Source of the DNA: Deltaproteobacteria bacterium | GTDB lineage: Bacteria; Desulfobacterota; GWC2-55-46 | DNA: 14,930 nt | Assembly: GCA_021825035.1 (NCBI GenBank) | Contig: JAKAIQ010000022.1 | Location: 1 to 14,930, forward strand | Direction: 5' to 3' | Shown: in pieces, positions 1-7,134 of the stretch | Layout of the letters: the number at the start of each line of letters is the position of its first letter | How positions within the stretch are numbered: position 1 is the first letter of the stretch | Position numbers and translations under genes: made by a program | The notes under the pieces: generated by a model | The model's input: the letters and a program-made list of their open reading frames with translations, nothing else | Told to the model about the DNA's origin: nothing | Databases searched by the model: none

Positions 1-1
1 C

Positions 2-754
2 TGGCAGAAAGAGCTGGCTACGGTAATTTCTCATGTAAGGGAAAGAAAGAACCTGCATATCCACGGGCCGGAAGGTTCTGGAAAGAGCGCCCTTCTCGAA
101 TGGGTTTTTAACAACTGGAAAGATGTTGACGGTTCGCTTATACCTCTTTACTGCACAAAAAGCGCGACGCTCCGTAAGATCCTCCTGCAAATGGCGGAAG
201 GCTTGCTCGAACATTTAAAGAGCCTTAAAGACATCGATAGACATGGTATTCCCGGAGAAATTAAGAATATCGCGGAAATTAAGAAACTTGATATAAGGTC
301 TCTTAAAAGGATCGTCCTGAATTATGTCAAGGATGGCGGATTCTGCGTGCTCCTTGACCACCTTGAATTCGTCACACCTAAGATCAACTCATTTCTGACT
401 GTCCTTCACGAAAAAACGCCGGTAATTACGGCGAGCAGAGAGAGTTGGGATTTGACGGATTATGCCTTCAAGGGCAGATTTGAGTTTTCTCTTTATCATT
501 TCCCGAAGCTCAAGGTTGAAAACCTGAACCGTGAAGACGCGTGTATTCTGATGATGTACCTTCATGGGAATATGCAGACTAAAATTCCCGGTATATACTC
601 GCAATTCAAGGACATATTTAATATAACCCGCGGGAACCCGGCCATGATCGTAAAGATATTCGAAAAGGCCGGATATCCTGGTTATCTGTACGGAGGCAAA
701 TTGAACCTGAAGCTGATCCTCCTGGATTGCCGGATAGATACGCTCACCGTATGA
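2..754 (+). CDS. P-loop (AAA-type) ATPase, 5' end cut by the window
   Basis: The reading frame is open from the window edge to a TGA at 752-754, giving about 250 visible residues. A Walker A motif, GPEGSGKS, lies at visible residues 22-29. A hydrophobic strand ending in acidic residues (CVLLDHLEF) fits Walker B. A later 'TPVITASRE' segment resembles a sensor strand of AAA/ORC-CDC6-like or STAND ATPases. Because the P-loop is so close to the edge, only a short N-terminus is probably missing. An internal ATG at 191 would delete Walker A and is therefore not the start. No DNA-binding or catalytic partner domain is visible, so the biological role is unknown. The next gene lies 41 nt downstream on the same strand and could be a partner. 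The ATPase fold is fairly sure; the subfamily is not. Confidence 0.7.
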   Translation, partial: WQKELATVISHVRERKNLHIHGPEGSGKSALLEWVFNNWKDVDGSLIPLYCTKSATLRKILLQMAEGLLEHLKSLKDIDRHGIPGEIKNIAEIKKLDIRSLKRIVLNYVKDGGFCVLLDHLEFVTPKINSFLTVLHEKTPVITASRESWDLTDYAFKGRFEFSLYHFPKLKVENLNREDACILMMYLHGNMQTKIPGIYSQFKDIFNITRGNPAMIVKIFEKAGYPGYLYGGKLNLKLILLDCRIDTLTV

Positions 755-795
755 TAATAACTCAAAGCCCCTGGAGCTGCCACTAAGCTTAAATC

Positions 796-1215
796 ATGGA
801 TCTACTCGATGAGTACCAGAAAAGAGGCCTCACTGTTACGCTCAGGGTAGTTGAGGAGATTATCCATGACATTGAGCGCACTTTAACGGAAGGTGAGCGT
901 CATGGCATTTTTAAAGATATGCGGGATGATATTCAGGCGGATAATAAGGCTGAAATCCTTTCAAAATTGCCGGTGATACGGGAACGGATAACGGATGTTA
1001 AGGATGCTTTCGGTCTTGAAAAAATTTACCGGGAAAATACTAATGAGGTTCTCGGCAGATTGAATTTCTGCTGGGAAATACTTATTGGCTCTAAAGCGAA
1101 AGGGCTGGCTGGATATGGCAGTGTATCGAAAGGGCTGGATGAGGTCCTCGACCCGCAGATGGACGCGATAATAAAGCTGATCGAGGAAATTACCAAGGTC
1201 TTGAAAAGTCATTAA
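796..1215 (+). CDS. hypothetical protein, mostly helical, 139 aa
   Basis: This frame encodes 139 residues and I do not recognise a family. The composition is charged and rich in Leu, Ile, Glu and Lys, with no signal peptide or membrane segment. It looks like an all-helical soluble protein, with one Gly-rich stretch (KGLAGYGSVSKG) near residues 101-112 before a final amphipathic helix. An in-frame stop at 790-792 fixes ATG 796 as the most upstream ATG start. No good Shine-Dalgarno sequence sits in front of it; the nearest GGAG is about 19 nt away, so translational coupling to the upstream ATPase or a later start is possible. It lies between the ATPase gene and enolase on the same strand. The long frame and protein-like composition support a real gene; the function is unknown. 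Confidence 0.55.
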   Translation: MDLLDEYQKRGLTVTLRVVEEIIHDIERTLTEGERHGIFKDMRDDIQADNKAEILSKLPVIRERITDVKDAFGLEKIYRENTNEVLGRLNFCWEILIGSKAKGLAGYGSVSKGLDEVLDPQMDAIIKLIEEITKVLKSH

Positions 1216-1225
1216 CGGACTGGGT

Positions 1226-1253
1226 TTGCTTCTGTAAAGGTTATCTGTAAAAT
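1226..1253 (+). promoter_or_regulatory. candidate sigma70-type promoter for eno
   Basis: TTGCTT (1226-1231) and TAAAAT (1248-1253) are separated by 16 nt. The -10 box matches the consensus at five of six positions; the -35 box matches only in its TTG. Transcription would begin near 1260, leaving a very short leader that still holds the purine-rich ribosome binding site of eno. This is a motif match only. Confidence 0.3.
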
Positions 1254-1275
1254 TGATGAGGAGAGGGAATTGACC

Positions 1276-2547
1276 ATGTCAAAAATCAAAATGATAACAG
1301 CAAGGGAGATCCTGGATTCAAGGGGGAATCCTACCGTTGAAGTCGATGTAGTCCTCGAAAGCGGCGCTTTGGGAAGGGCGGCCGTACCCTCAGGGGCCTC
1401 GACGGGGAGTAAAGAAGCTGTGGAACTGAGGGACGGTGACCGGTTGCGCTATCTCGGCAAGGGTGTTCTAAAGGCGGTCGCGAATGTAAACAAAATTATC
1501 GCGCCTCCACTTATCGGGAAAGACCCGTTAAGGCAAAAAGATATCGATGAACTCATGATAAGTCTCGACGGGACCGAAAATAAGACAAAATTGGGGGCCA
1601 ACGCCATCCTGGGCGTTTCCATTGCGGTGGCAAAGGCGGCGGCGCAGGATGAAAAGGTATCTCTTTTCAGGTATCTCGGCGGCGAAAGCGCACGCCGGCT
1701 TCCTGTCCCGTTCCTTAACATCCTTAACGGCGGCAAGCACGCCGATAACAACGTCGATATTCAGGAGTTTATGATAGCGCCCGTAGGCGCCGCATCCTTC
1801 AAAGAAGCCCTGAGAATGGCTGCGGAGGTATATCATAATCTGAAGGCGGTTTTAAAAGACATGGGTCTGAGTACCGCTGTTGGGGATGAAGGAGGATTTG
1901 CTCCGGATCTGTCTTCAAATGAGGAGGCTATACAGGTTATCATCACAGCTATTGAAAAGGCAGGGTATAGACCGGGTGAAGACATTTCCATAGTTTTAGA
2001 TCCGGCCGCGAGCGAATTCTACGAGGACGGCAGCTATGTCTTAAAGGCCGACGACAGCATGTTGTCTCCTGAAGAGATGGTCGAATACTACGAGAGTCTA
2101 ACCTCCAAATACCCTATCATATCGATCGAAGACGGGCTGGCGGAGGATGACTGGGATGGCTGGAAGGTCCTTACGCAAAAATTAGGGAAGAGATTTCAGC
2201 TTACAGGCGATGATATATTCGTTACAAATCCCAAAATATTGGACAAAGGGATAAAAAAAGGCATAGCCAATTCCGTACTTATCAAGCTCAACCAGATCGG
2301 AACCCTGTCCGAAACATTGGAAACCGTCGAGACGGCAAAAAAAGCCGGATATACCTGTGTGTTTTCGCACCGTTCCGGGGAAACCGAGGATTCATTTTTA
2401 GCGGATGTAGCCGTCGCAACAAACGCCGGGCAGTTAAAGACCGGGGCACCTGCAAGATCAGAAAGGCTGGCAAAGTATAATCAGCTCCTTAGAATCGAAG
2501 AAGAGCTGGGCGAGAAAGCGGTCTTTAAGGGAGAACTCTGCTGGTGA
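1276..2547 (+). CDS. eno: enolase (phosphopyruvate hydratase)
   Basis: Enolase interconverts 2-phosphoglycerate and phosphoenolpyruvate in glycolysis and gluconeogenesis, in the cytoplasm. The 423-residue product has the usual length and shows the full signature: REILDSRGNPT near the N-terminus, VGDEGGFAP with the catalytic Glu at 205, metal-binding Asp242, Glu285 and Asp312, the catalytic Lys337 in LIKLNQIG, and SHRSGETED at 364-372. The C-terminal KTGAPARSERLAKYNQLLRIE is also typical. ATG 1276 is chosen because a purine-rich AGGAGAGGGAA lies at 1259-1269; an in-frame TTG at 1270 would add two residues and overlaps the end of that site. The HAD gene follows after 10 nt, so the two are probably co-transcribed. 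Base composition is more AT-rich than that of the genes beyond 3100, but all catalytic residues are present. Confidence 0.97.
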   Translation: MSKIKMITAREILDSRGNPTVEVDVVLESGALGRAAVPSGASTGSKEAVELRDGDRLRYLGKGVLKAVANVNKIIAPPLIGKDPLRQKDIDELMISLDGTENKTKLGANAILGVSIAVAKAAAQDEKVSLFRYLGGESARRLPVPFLNILNGGKHADNNVDIQEFMIAPVGAASFKEALRMAAEVYHNLKAVLKDMGLSTAVGDEGGFAPDLSSNEEAIQVIITAIEKAGYRPGEDISIVLDPAASEFYEDGSYVLKADDSMLSPEEMVEYYESLTSKYPIISIEDGLAEDDWDGWKVLTQKLGKRFQLTGDDIFVTNPKILDKGIKKGIANSVLIKLNQIGTLSETLETVETAKKAGYTCVFSHRSGETEDSFLADVAVATNAGQLKTGAPARSERLAKYNQLLRIEEELGEKAVFKGELCW

Positions 2548-2557
2548 GGATATTTAT

Positions 2558-3028
2558 ATGATGGAGACAGATATCCCCGGTTTTGGCCGGGTAGAATTGA
2601 AGTATCTGGTATCGGACTTCACGGGCACCCTGTCAGTAGACGGCAAGCGTTTGCCCGGAATAAGGGAGCAATTAAATAAGCTGGCCGAATCGCTCGAAGT
2701 GCACATCCTGACGGCGGATACTTTCGGCACCGTTCAGTCAGAGCTTGCAGGAGTTGATTGCGTTATTCATATATTATCAGTACCGGATCAGGATTTTAAG
2801 AAAGAAGAATACGTAAGAAAACTCGGCTGCGAAACTGTTATCGCAATTGGCAACGGCAACAATGACAGGCGAATGCTCAAGATTGCAAGAATCGGGATAG
2901 CCGTGACAGAAGGGGAAGGCTGTTCAGTCGCTGCTTTAATGAACGCCGAAATACATGTAAGAAATGCCTGTGATGGATTAAACCTTATACTTAACCCGGA
3001 GAGATTAAGAGCAACGCTCAGGTTTTAG
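2558..3028 (+). CDS. small HAD-superfamily protein, soluble P-type-ATPase-like
   Basis: The 156-residue protein is a compact HAD domain with no cap insertion and no membrane segments. Motif I is DFTGT (20-24): the nucleophile Asp20 is kept, but the second acid of ordinary HAD phosphatases (DxDGT) is Thr, as in the DKTGT of P-type ATPases. The ILTAD segment (50-54) supplies motif II, Lys81/82 could be motif III, and GNGNND (98-103) is motif IV with Asp103 kept and the first acid changed to Asn. This pattern fits the stand-alone 'soluble P-type ATPase' HADs (COG4087-like). The substrate is unknown and it may be a phosphatase. GAGGA at 2546-2550 overlaps the eno stop codon and supports ATG 2558. 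The 10-nt gap suggests an operon with eno. Confidence 0.8.
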   Translation: MMETDIPGFGRVELKYLVSDFTGTLSVDGKRLPGIREQLNKLAESLEVHILTADTFGTVQSELAGVDCVIHILSVPDQDFKKEEYVRKLGCETVIAIGNGNNDRRMLKIARIGIAVTEGEGCSVAALMNAEIHVRNACDGLNLILNPERLRATLRF

Positions 3029-3044
3029 AAAAACGGCCAGAAAC

Positions 3045-3064
3045 CCCCGGCCTTTAGGCCGGGG
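3045..3064 (-). terminator. GC-rich hairpin between convergent genes, likely minus-strand terminator
   Basis: CCCCGGCC (3045-3052) pairs perfectly with GGCCGGGG (3057-3064) around a 4-nt loop. On the minus strand the stem is followed by GTTTCT and, 11 nt further on, TTTTT, which suits termination of the comF-rfaE2 transcript. On the plus strand the stem is followed by AAAGG with no T run, so termination of eno-HAD here would be weak. It lies in the 118-nt gap between the two convergent 3' ends. Confidence 0.5.
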
Positions 3065-3146
3065 AAAGGTTCATTAATGGATGCTAAAGGACTTTACATA
3101 ACTATGTGCTAAGGGAGTCCGGTGTTTTAACGGCTTAAAAATAAAG

Positions 3147-3653
3147 TTAGAATTTTTTATCCCTTTTTTCCACGTCTATCTTATGTATCGTAAGTATCTT
3201 TTTTATTATGTTCGTCGTTGACTTGCCTTTGACAAGCGGTATCCGCGCAACTTTCCCTCCCGCCTCCATGACCACGCCGGCGCCCACTATCTGCCCGGAG
3301 GCCCAGTCAGCCCCCTTGGCGAGAACGTCGGGCTTTATGGCTGTTATGAGCCTGATGGGCGTTTCCTCGTTAAAGAGGATGACGTAGTCCACGGAGCAAA
3401 GCGCGCTCAATACCTCGGCCCTTTCCTTTTCGGGGACGATCGGCCTCAAGTCGCCTTTAATCGCCCTTATAGATGAGTCGCTGTTGAGACCGACTATCAG
3501 GGCGTCGCCCATTGACCGCGCCTTTCTCAGGTATCTCACGTGCCCTGCGTGCATGATGTCGAAGCATCCGTTGGTGAAGACAATCTTCTTGCCTTCTTTA
3601 CGCAGGATTCTTACGTCCTCGAGAGCCTTTCCAAGCGAGACGGTTTTTCCCAT
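3147..3653 (-). CDS. rfaE2: D-glycero-beta-D-manno-heptose 1-phosphate adenylyltransferase (RfaE domain II type)
   Basis: The enzyme transfers AMP to heptose 1-phosphate in the synthesis of ADP-heptose for the LPS inner core, in the cytoplasm. The 168-residue product is only the nucleotidyltransferase half of HldE. It starts with the family-typical stretch up to IVFTNGCFD, has the HAGH (HxGH) nucleotide-binding motif at 35-38, GADW at 114-117, and a KGKSTTNII loop at 142-150 equivalent to the ISSTxxI motif. The kinase half (RfaE1) is not in the window and should be encoded elsewhere. The start at 3653 is chosen because the family alignment begins there and the gene then lies 19 nt after comF; the frame stays open upstream to 3818, but that part only shadows comF. 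The ribosome binding site is weak (AAAAGGGAAAA). Its presence implies a heptose-containing envelope. Confidence 0.9.
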   Translation of the reverse strand: MGKTVSLGKALEDVRILRKEGKKIVFTNGCFDIMHAGHVRYLRKARSMGDALIVGLNSDSSIRAIKGDLRPIVPEKERAEVLSALCSVDYVILFNEETPIRLITAIKPDVLAKGADWASGQIVGAGVVMEAGGKVARIPLVKGKSTTNIIKKILTIHKIDVEKRDKKF

Positions 3654-3672
3654 TTTTCCCTTTTGCGCGACA

Positions 3673-4392
3673 TTAATTGATAAGCGTCCTCGCGAGCGTG
3701 AGGACCTGAACCTCTGCCCCGGCCCTTTCAAGCGTTCTTGCGCATTCACGTATCGTTGCCCCTGTCGTGAAGACATCATCGACGAGAAGGACGGTCTTGT
3801 TCCCGAAGGCCTTGCCATCCGTTACGGCAAACGCGCCTTTTATATTGTCTTCACGCTCCTTTAGCTTCAGGTTTGCCTGGGCGTCCGTATCGCGGACCCT
3901 TTTCAGGTTCAGGCAATCCACTTTCACTGAAAATTTTTTGGCCGCCTCGCGGGCGAGAAGGAGCGATTGATTGAAACCGCGCCTGCGTAGCCTCTTTTTA
4001 TGAAGCGGGACCGGAACGACGACGTCGGGCCTTGCCGAGAATTCCGTTCCGTCCGATGCGAGCCTCCCCAGGTAACCCGCAAGCTCGACCGCGCCGTTAT
4101 ACTTGAATCTGTGTATGGCATCGACAATCGCCCCTTCATAGGCAAAGGCGCTTCGAGCCTCCTTAAAAGGCTTTTTTTCAGTTATGCAACTGCCGCAAAG
4201 CCGCGTCGGGATGTTCGCCCGGTCACAGCCATAAGCGATGAACGGGATCCCGCAGAGCGCGCAGAAAGGAGGGGTAATCCTCTTTGAGAGGAGTTTCCCG
4301 CGGCATTTCGGGCAAAGTATCCCGTCCATGACCATGACCCTGCATAACGGGCAGACGGGAGGGAAGATGATGTCCAGAAAATAGCTTAACAT
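3673..4392 (-). CDS. comF: ComF family phosphoribosyltransferase-like protein
   Basis: ComF/GntX proteins join an N-terminal zinc-binding region to a type I phosphoribosyltransferase fold and are linked to DNA uptake or use of external DNA; the biochemical reaction is unsettled. This 239-residue protein shows Cys pairs at 14/17, 27/30, 44/47 and 66/69, the HRFKYNG segment at 94-100, a VVPVPLHKKRLRRRGFNQ region at about 125-142, and the PRPP loop VLLVDDVFTTGATI at 201-214. All are hallmarks of the family. GAGG at 4400-4403, read on the minus strand, has a 7-nt spacer to ATG 4392 but only 1 nt to the alternative ATG at 4398, so 4392 is preferred. It is the first gene of a likely two-gene operon with rfaE2, although read-through from the kinase gene 106 nt upstream is possible. 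Confidence 0.88.
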   Translation of the reverse strand: MLSYFLDIIFPPVCPLCRVMVMDGILCPKCRGKLLSKRITPPFCALCGIPFIAYGCDRANIPTRLCGSCITEKKPFKEARSAFAYEGAIVDAIHRFKYNGAVELAGYLGRLASDGTEFSARPDVVVPVPLHKKRLRRRGFNQSLLLAREAAKKFSVKVDCLNLKRVRDTDAQANLKLKEREDNIKGAFAVTDGKAFGNKTVLLVDDVFTTGATIRECARTLERAGAEVQVLTLARTLIN

Positions 4393-4417
4393 GGGCATGC
4401 CTCATGATTTAACGCCA

Positions 4418-4446
4418 TTTTTAACATATCTCCGGCGATCTTTCAA
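4418..4446 (-). promoter_or_regulatory. candidate promoter of the comF-rfaE2 operon
   Basis: On the minus strand TTGAAA (4446-4441) and TAAAAA (4423-4418) are separated by exactly 17 nt. The -35 box matches five of six consensus positions and the -10 box four of six. Predicted transcription would begin about 18 nt before ATG 4392. The spacer contains one copy of the 10-nt direct repeat listed separately. Confidence 0.4.
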
Positions 4447-4500
4447 TGAGACATGCTATCACTTCGAAAAGAGACAAAGCAATCGTGGTATCCGGCGATC
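4431..4500. repeat. two direct copies of a 10-nt sequence, 60 nt apart
   Basis: TCCGGCGATC occurs at 4431-4440 and again at 4491-4500 (GATCGCCGGA on the minus strand). One copy fills part of the spacer of the candidate comF promoter; the other overlaps the stop codon of the histidine kinase gene. This could be an operator pair or chance. Confidence 0.35.
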
Positions 4501-5752
4501 ACTCGAAATCCCCGGCGGAGTTCCTTTCAGGCGGGTTGGCGGCAGGTATTGTTATATGGAAAGTCGTTCCCCGGCCAGGGGCGCTCTCGACGGTTATTTC
4601 GCCATCGTGTTCCTTTACGATCCCGTAGCTTATTGAAAGCCCTATGCCGGTCCCTTTCCCCGGCTCCTTGGTCGTGAAGAACGGATCGAAGATGCGTTTA
4701 AGGTTGTCAGCCGGTATGCCGACTCCGCTATCGCTTATGCTCAGAACCGCGCATGGTTTTCCCCCAGCGCTTTCAGCCGAAGTCCTAATCTCGAGGACGC
4801 CCCCTTTCGGCATGGCATCCCGTGCGTTCGTCACAATGTTTATTATGACCTGCTCAAGCCTTACCGGAGAGCCGAGTATCAAAGGCAGCGGCTTAAGGTC
4901 CATCCTCACTTCTATCGCATGGCTCGACAGAAGCTCCTTTATCATGACGAAGGCCTCGTTTATGACCCTGTTCAGGTCTGTAGGCGCCATCGCGGGAGCG
5001 TCTTTTCTTGAGAATATCCTCAGGTGCTTTATGACGCTCTCCATTTTCTTTATGGCGTGGAGGATGAGTTTGACCTTTTCATGGCAGGCAGACCCTTCAT
5101 CCAAAGACTCGACCATGTTCTGCGAAAGCCCCTTGATTATCGTGACCGGCTGGCTCAGTTCATGGGCGAGGTCCGAAGCGAGTTCGCCCAAAACGCTCAT
5201 CTTGCTCGATTGAACGAGTTGGTCCCTGGTTTCTTTCAAGAGGCGGTATGCTCCCTCAAGTTCCTCTTCGGATCTGTCGATCTCCTTGACCATCTGGAGG
5301 ATCCCTGTCCTGAAGTCCTCGAGATAATCTATCCTTTTCTTGATCTCCTCCCTTGCGGCCATGACCTCGCCGATAAGCGCGCGGCCTTCCCGGCATTCAG
5401 TCTCTGCCGGGCATCTGGCAACGAGCGCTAAAGCGTCGAAGCCTTCTTTCCCGCAGATTGACGAAATGGATGCGGTTAAGGCAAGCCTTCTTCCGTCCCT
5501 TTTCCGGAATATCATATCTATGCATCCGTCAACGCCTGCGGCAAGTACGGCGTCGAACGGCGTCTCGGTAAAGAGGCCGAGAGGCTTCCCCGCGAGTTCG
5601 TCTTCGCCGTATCCGGTAAATTCAAGAAAGGCGTTGTTTAAGGCGATTACAAGGCCGTTCAGGCTTATAATGGCTACAGGGTCGGCCATGGGACGGACGG
5701 GATGTTCCGTACCGCTATCGTCGAATTCCGCAAACGTCTTGTTTGCACGCAC
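4499..5752 (-). CDS. soluble PAS-domain sensor histidine kinase
   Basis: This is a cytoplasmic two-component kinase of 417 residues with no membrane segment. Numbered from the chosen GTG start, a PAS domain covers about 20-110, a coiled coil about 128-180, and the HisKA dimer domain holds the phosphoacceptor His197 in DLAHELSQP. The HATPase domain follows with N box NIVTNARDAM (305-314), G1 DSGVGIP, F box FDPFFTTKE and G2 GKGTGIGLS. It is therefore a complete kinase with no receiver domain, and no response regulator gene is nearby. The start is GTG 5752 because AAGGAGG lies 10 nt upstream; the longer TTG start at 5773 would place that site inside the coding region. The membrane PAS protein is encoded just upstream on the same strand (167-nt gap) and may pass its signal to this kinase. 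Confidence 0.93.
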   Translation of the reverse strand: MRANKTFAEFDDSGTEHPVRPMADPVAIISLNGLVIALNNAFLEFTGYGEDELAGKPLGLFTETPFDAVLAAGVDGCIDMIFRKRDGRRLALTASISSICGKEGFDALALVARCPAETECREGRALIGEVMAAREEIKKRIDYLEDFRTGILQMVKEIDRSEEELEGAYRLLKETRDQLVQSSKMSVLGELASDLAHELSQPVTIIKGLSQNMVESLDEGSACHEKVKLILHAIKKMESVIKHLRIFSRKDAPAMAPTDLNRVINEAFVMIKELLSSHAIEVRMDLKPLPLILGSPVRLEQVIINIVTNARDAMPKGGVLEIRTSAESAGGKPCAVLSISDSGVGIPADNLKRIFDPFFTTKEPGKGTGIGLSISYGIVKEHDGEITVESAPGRGTTFHITIPAANPPERNSAGDFE

Positions 5753-5762
5753 CTCTGACAGG

Positions 5763-5769
5763 CCTCCTT
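5763..5769 (-). promoter_or_regulatory. Shine-Dalgarno site that fixes the kinase start
   Basis: AAGGAGG on the minus strand lies 10 nt before GTG 5752. It would be inside the gene if the upstream TTG at 5773 were used, so the shorter protein is preferred. Confidence 0.6.
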
Positions 5770-5919
5770 GCAAGGGCTTCGTAGGCCCTGATTCAAGCCG
5801 CCCAAGCCGCGCCGTTCCAATCTTTCAGGGTTAATTCCCCGGCTGCTTGAGACGCGAGTTTCTTATGGATGTTTTGATGCCGCGCGGCTTGCCGCCGGGA
5901 GGTTCATTGCGCCGGAGTA

Positions 5920-7134
5920 TCAGCCTTTACGTTCATCCATGAGCTTCTTGAACCTCTCTCTTATCTCATGCATCCTGATCTCCCTCTTCACGGCAAGGTG
6001 GGCGAACTCCTCGAGATCCTCGATTGTCTTTTTAAGCTTCACGGAAGCCTCTTCCGACTCTTTCCTCACTTTTTTGAGCTCCTCGGTGATCCTTTTGTGT
6101 TCATCGAGGTCGCGCCCGATGAGGCGAAAGCCGGCTGTTTCGAGTTTGCCCACCTTTATCGGATAGCCGCTGAATTCGAAGTGTCTGGCGTTCCCGTCCC
6201 TGGCGACTATCGGCAGTTCGCGCTTTTCCACTGTCCCGGTTTTCATTATCGTTTCAAATAGATCACGCATAAGGCCGGCATCCTCCGGAGGCAACAGGCC
6301 TTCGCAGGCCCTGCCGGCCAGTTCTTCTTCAGAAAGGCCGGTGAGAGACCTGGCCGCCCTGTTTACGAAGGTTATCTTGCCATTGGCGTCAGTCTCGAAC
6401 AGGGCCTCCGGCATGGCATCGACGAGTTCCCTGTAGCGGGCTATCGACTCGCCAAGGTCGCCGGAAAGCCGGTCTGCGCTCGCCTTCAGCTCGCGACATT
6501 GCGCGTCGGCAATCGGTGCTCGGGAATCCGGCGCAGACCCATTGCGGCTCATCTCCTCAACGATTCGTGCCGCTTCTTCCGTCGGCGAGACTATCCCGTA
6601 TATGATCAATAGCGCGGCGTACCATATGACGCCGATTGAGACCATGGAATAGATAACGGCGGCCTTTGTATACCAGCGGATGAACGCGATGGTGTCTCCC
6701 CTTATGAGCGGAGAAAGGCTCAGCACCTCAGCCGAAATATCGATTAGCCGTTCCCTCAGCGTGTTTTCTTCATTTTTTTTAAAGTTCGATGGTAGCGCCC
6801 GGCTCGTCTCTTTCCATTCGTTCAAGGCCTTTGAGAAGCCTGAAACAAGGGCCGGGCCGTTTTCCCGCCGCATTCGTTTTGATGAGACGTTTTTCTCGAA
6901 TGAACCGAAGAGGAGGCTTGCAGTTCTTATCTCGCTGTCAAGTTCTTTTCCGGCGGATGGATGGTCAAGAAGGACGGCTATCCTGTCGAGGCTTGAGCTG
7001 AGCTGAGAAGCCGAATTTGCCAGGTCAACGTAATCCTGGATCCCTTTCTGATAATAGAGGCCGAGGGCGAGAAAGAGCAGAAAAAAAGCCGCCGCAACGG
7101 CCCCGGCCGAAATTGTGAGATTACGTACAGACAT
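5920..7134 (-). CDS. membrane-anchored PAS sensor protein without an output domain
   Basis: The 404-residue protein has an N-terminal membrane segment (about 7-28), an extracytoplasmic helical region (about 29-155) rich in charged residues, and a second membrane segment (about 157-182). A short linker region, a cytoplasmic PAS domain (about 232-345, with ETDANGKITFVNRAA and the RDLDEHKR end) and a coiled coil to the C-terminus follow. The tail has LEEFAHLAVKREIRMHEI (374-391), close to the linker that in many PAS kinases of this kind precedes the catalytic part. Here the protein stops about 13 residues later, with no HisKA, HATPase, GGDEF or methyl-accepting region. The stop is a single clean TGA and the next 167 nt show no kinase remnant in any frame I examined. 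The soluble kinase downstream is the obvious candidate partner. ATG 7134 has only a poor ribosome binding site. Confidence 0.85.
   Translation of the reverse strand: MSVRNLTISAGAVAAAFFLLFLALGLYYQKGIQDYVDLANSASQLSSSLDRIAVLLDHPSAGKELDSEIRTASLLFGSFEKNVSSKRMRRENGPALVSGFSKALNEWKETSRALPSNFKKNEENTLRERLIDISAEVLSLSPLIRGDTIAFIRWYTKAAVIYSMVSIGVIWYAALLIIYGIVSPTEEAARIVEEMSRNGSAPDSRAPIADAQCRELKASADRLSGDLGESIARYRELVDAMPEALFETDANGKITFVNRAARSLTGLSEEELAGRACEGLLPPEDAGLMRDLFETIMKTGTVEKRELPIVARDGNARHFEFSGYPIKVGKLETAGFRLIGRDLDEHKRITEELKKVRKESEEASVKLKKTIEDLEEFAHLAVKREIRMHEIRERFKKLMDERKG

Noticed and set aside
3654..3818. N-terminal extension of the rfaE2 frame
   Set aside because: This part is out-of-frame overlap with the comF coding sequence, and RfaE domain II proteins begin at the equivalent of residue 1 of the 3653 start.
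5753..5773. Longer kinase start at TTG 5773
   Set aside because: A strong AAGGAGG would lie inside the gene, while it is ideally placed for GTG 5752.
5753..5919. Remnant of a kinase domain between the PAS sensor and kinase genes
   Set aside because: No H, N or G box is visible in any frame in this 167-nt gap, so there is no sign that a frameshift removed a kinase domain.
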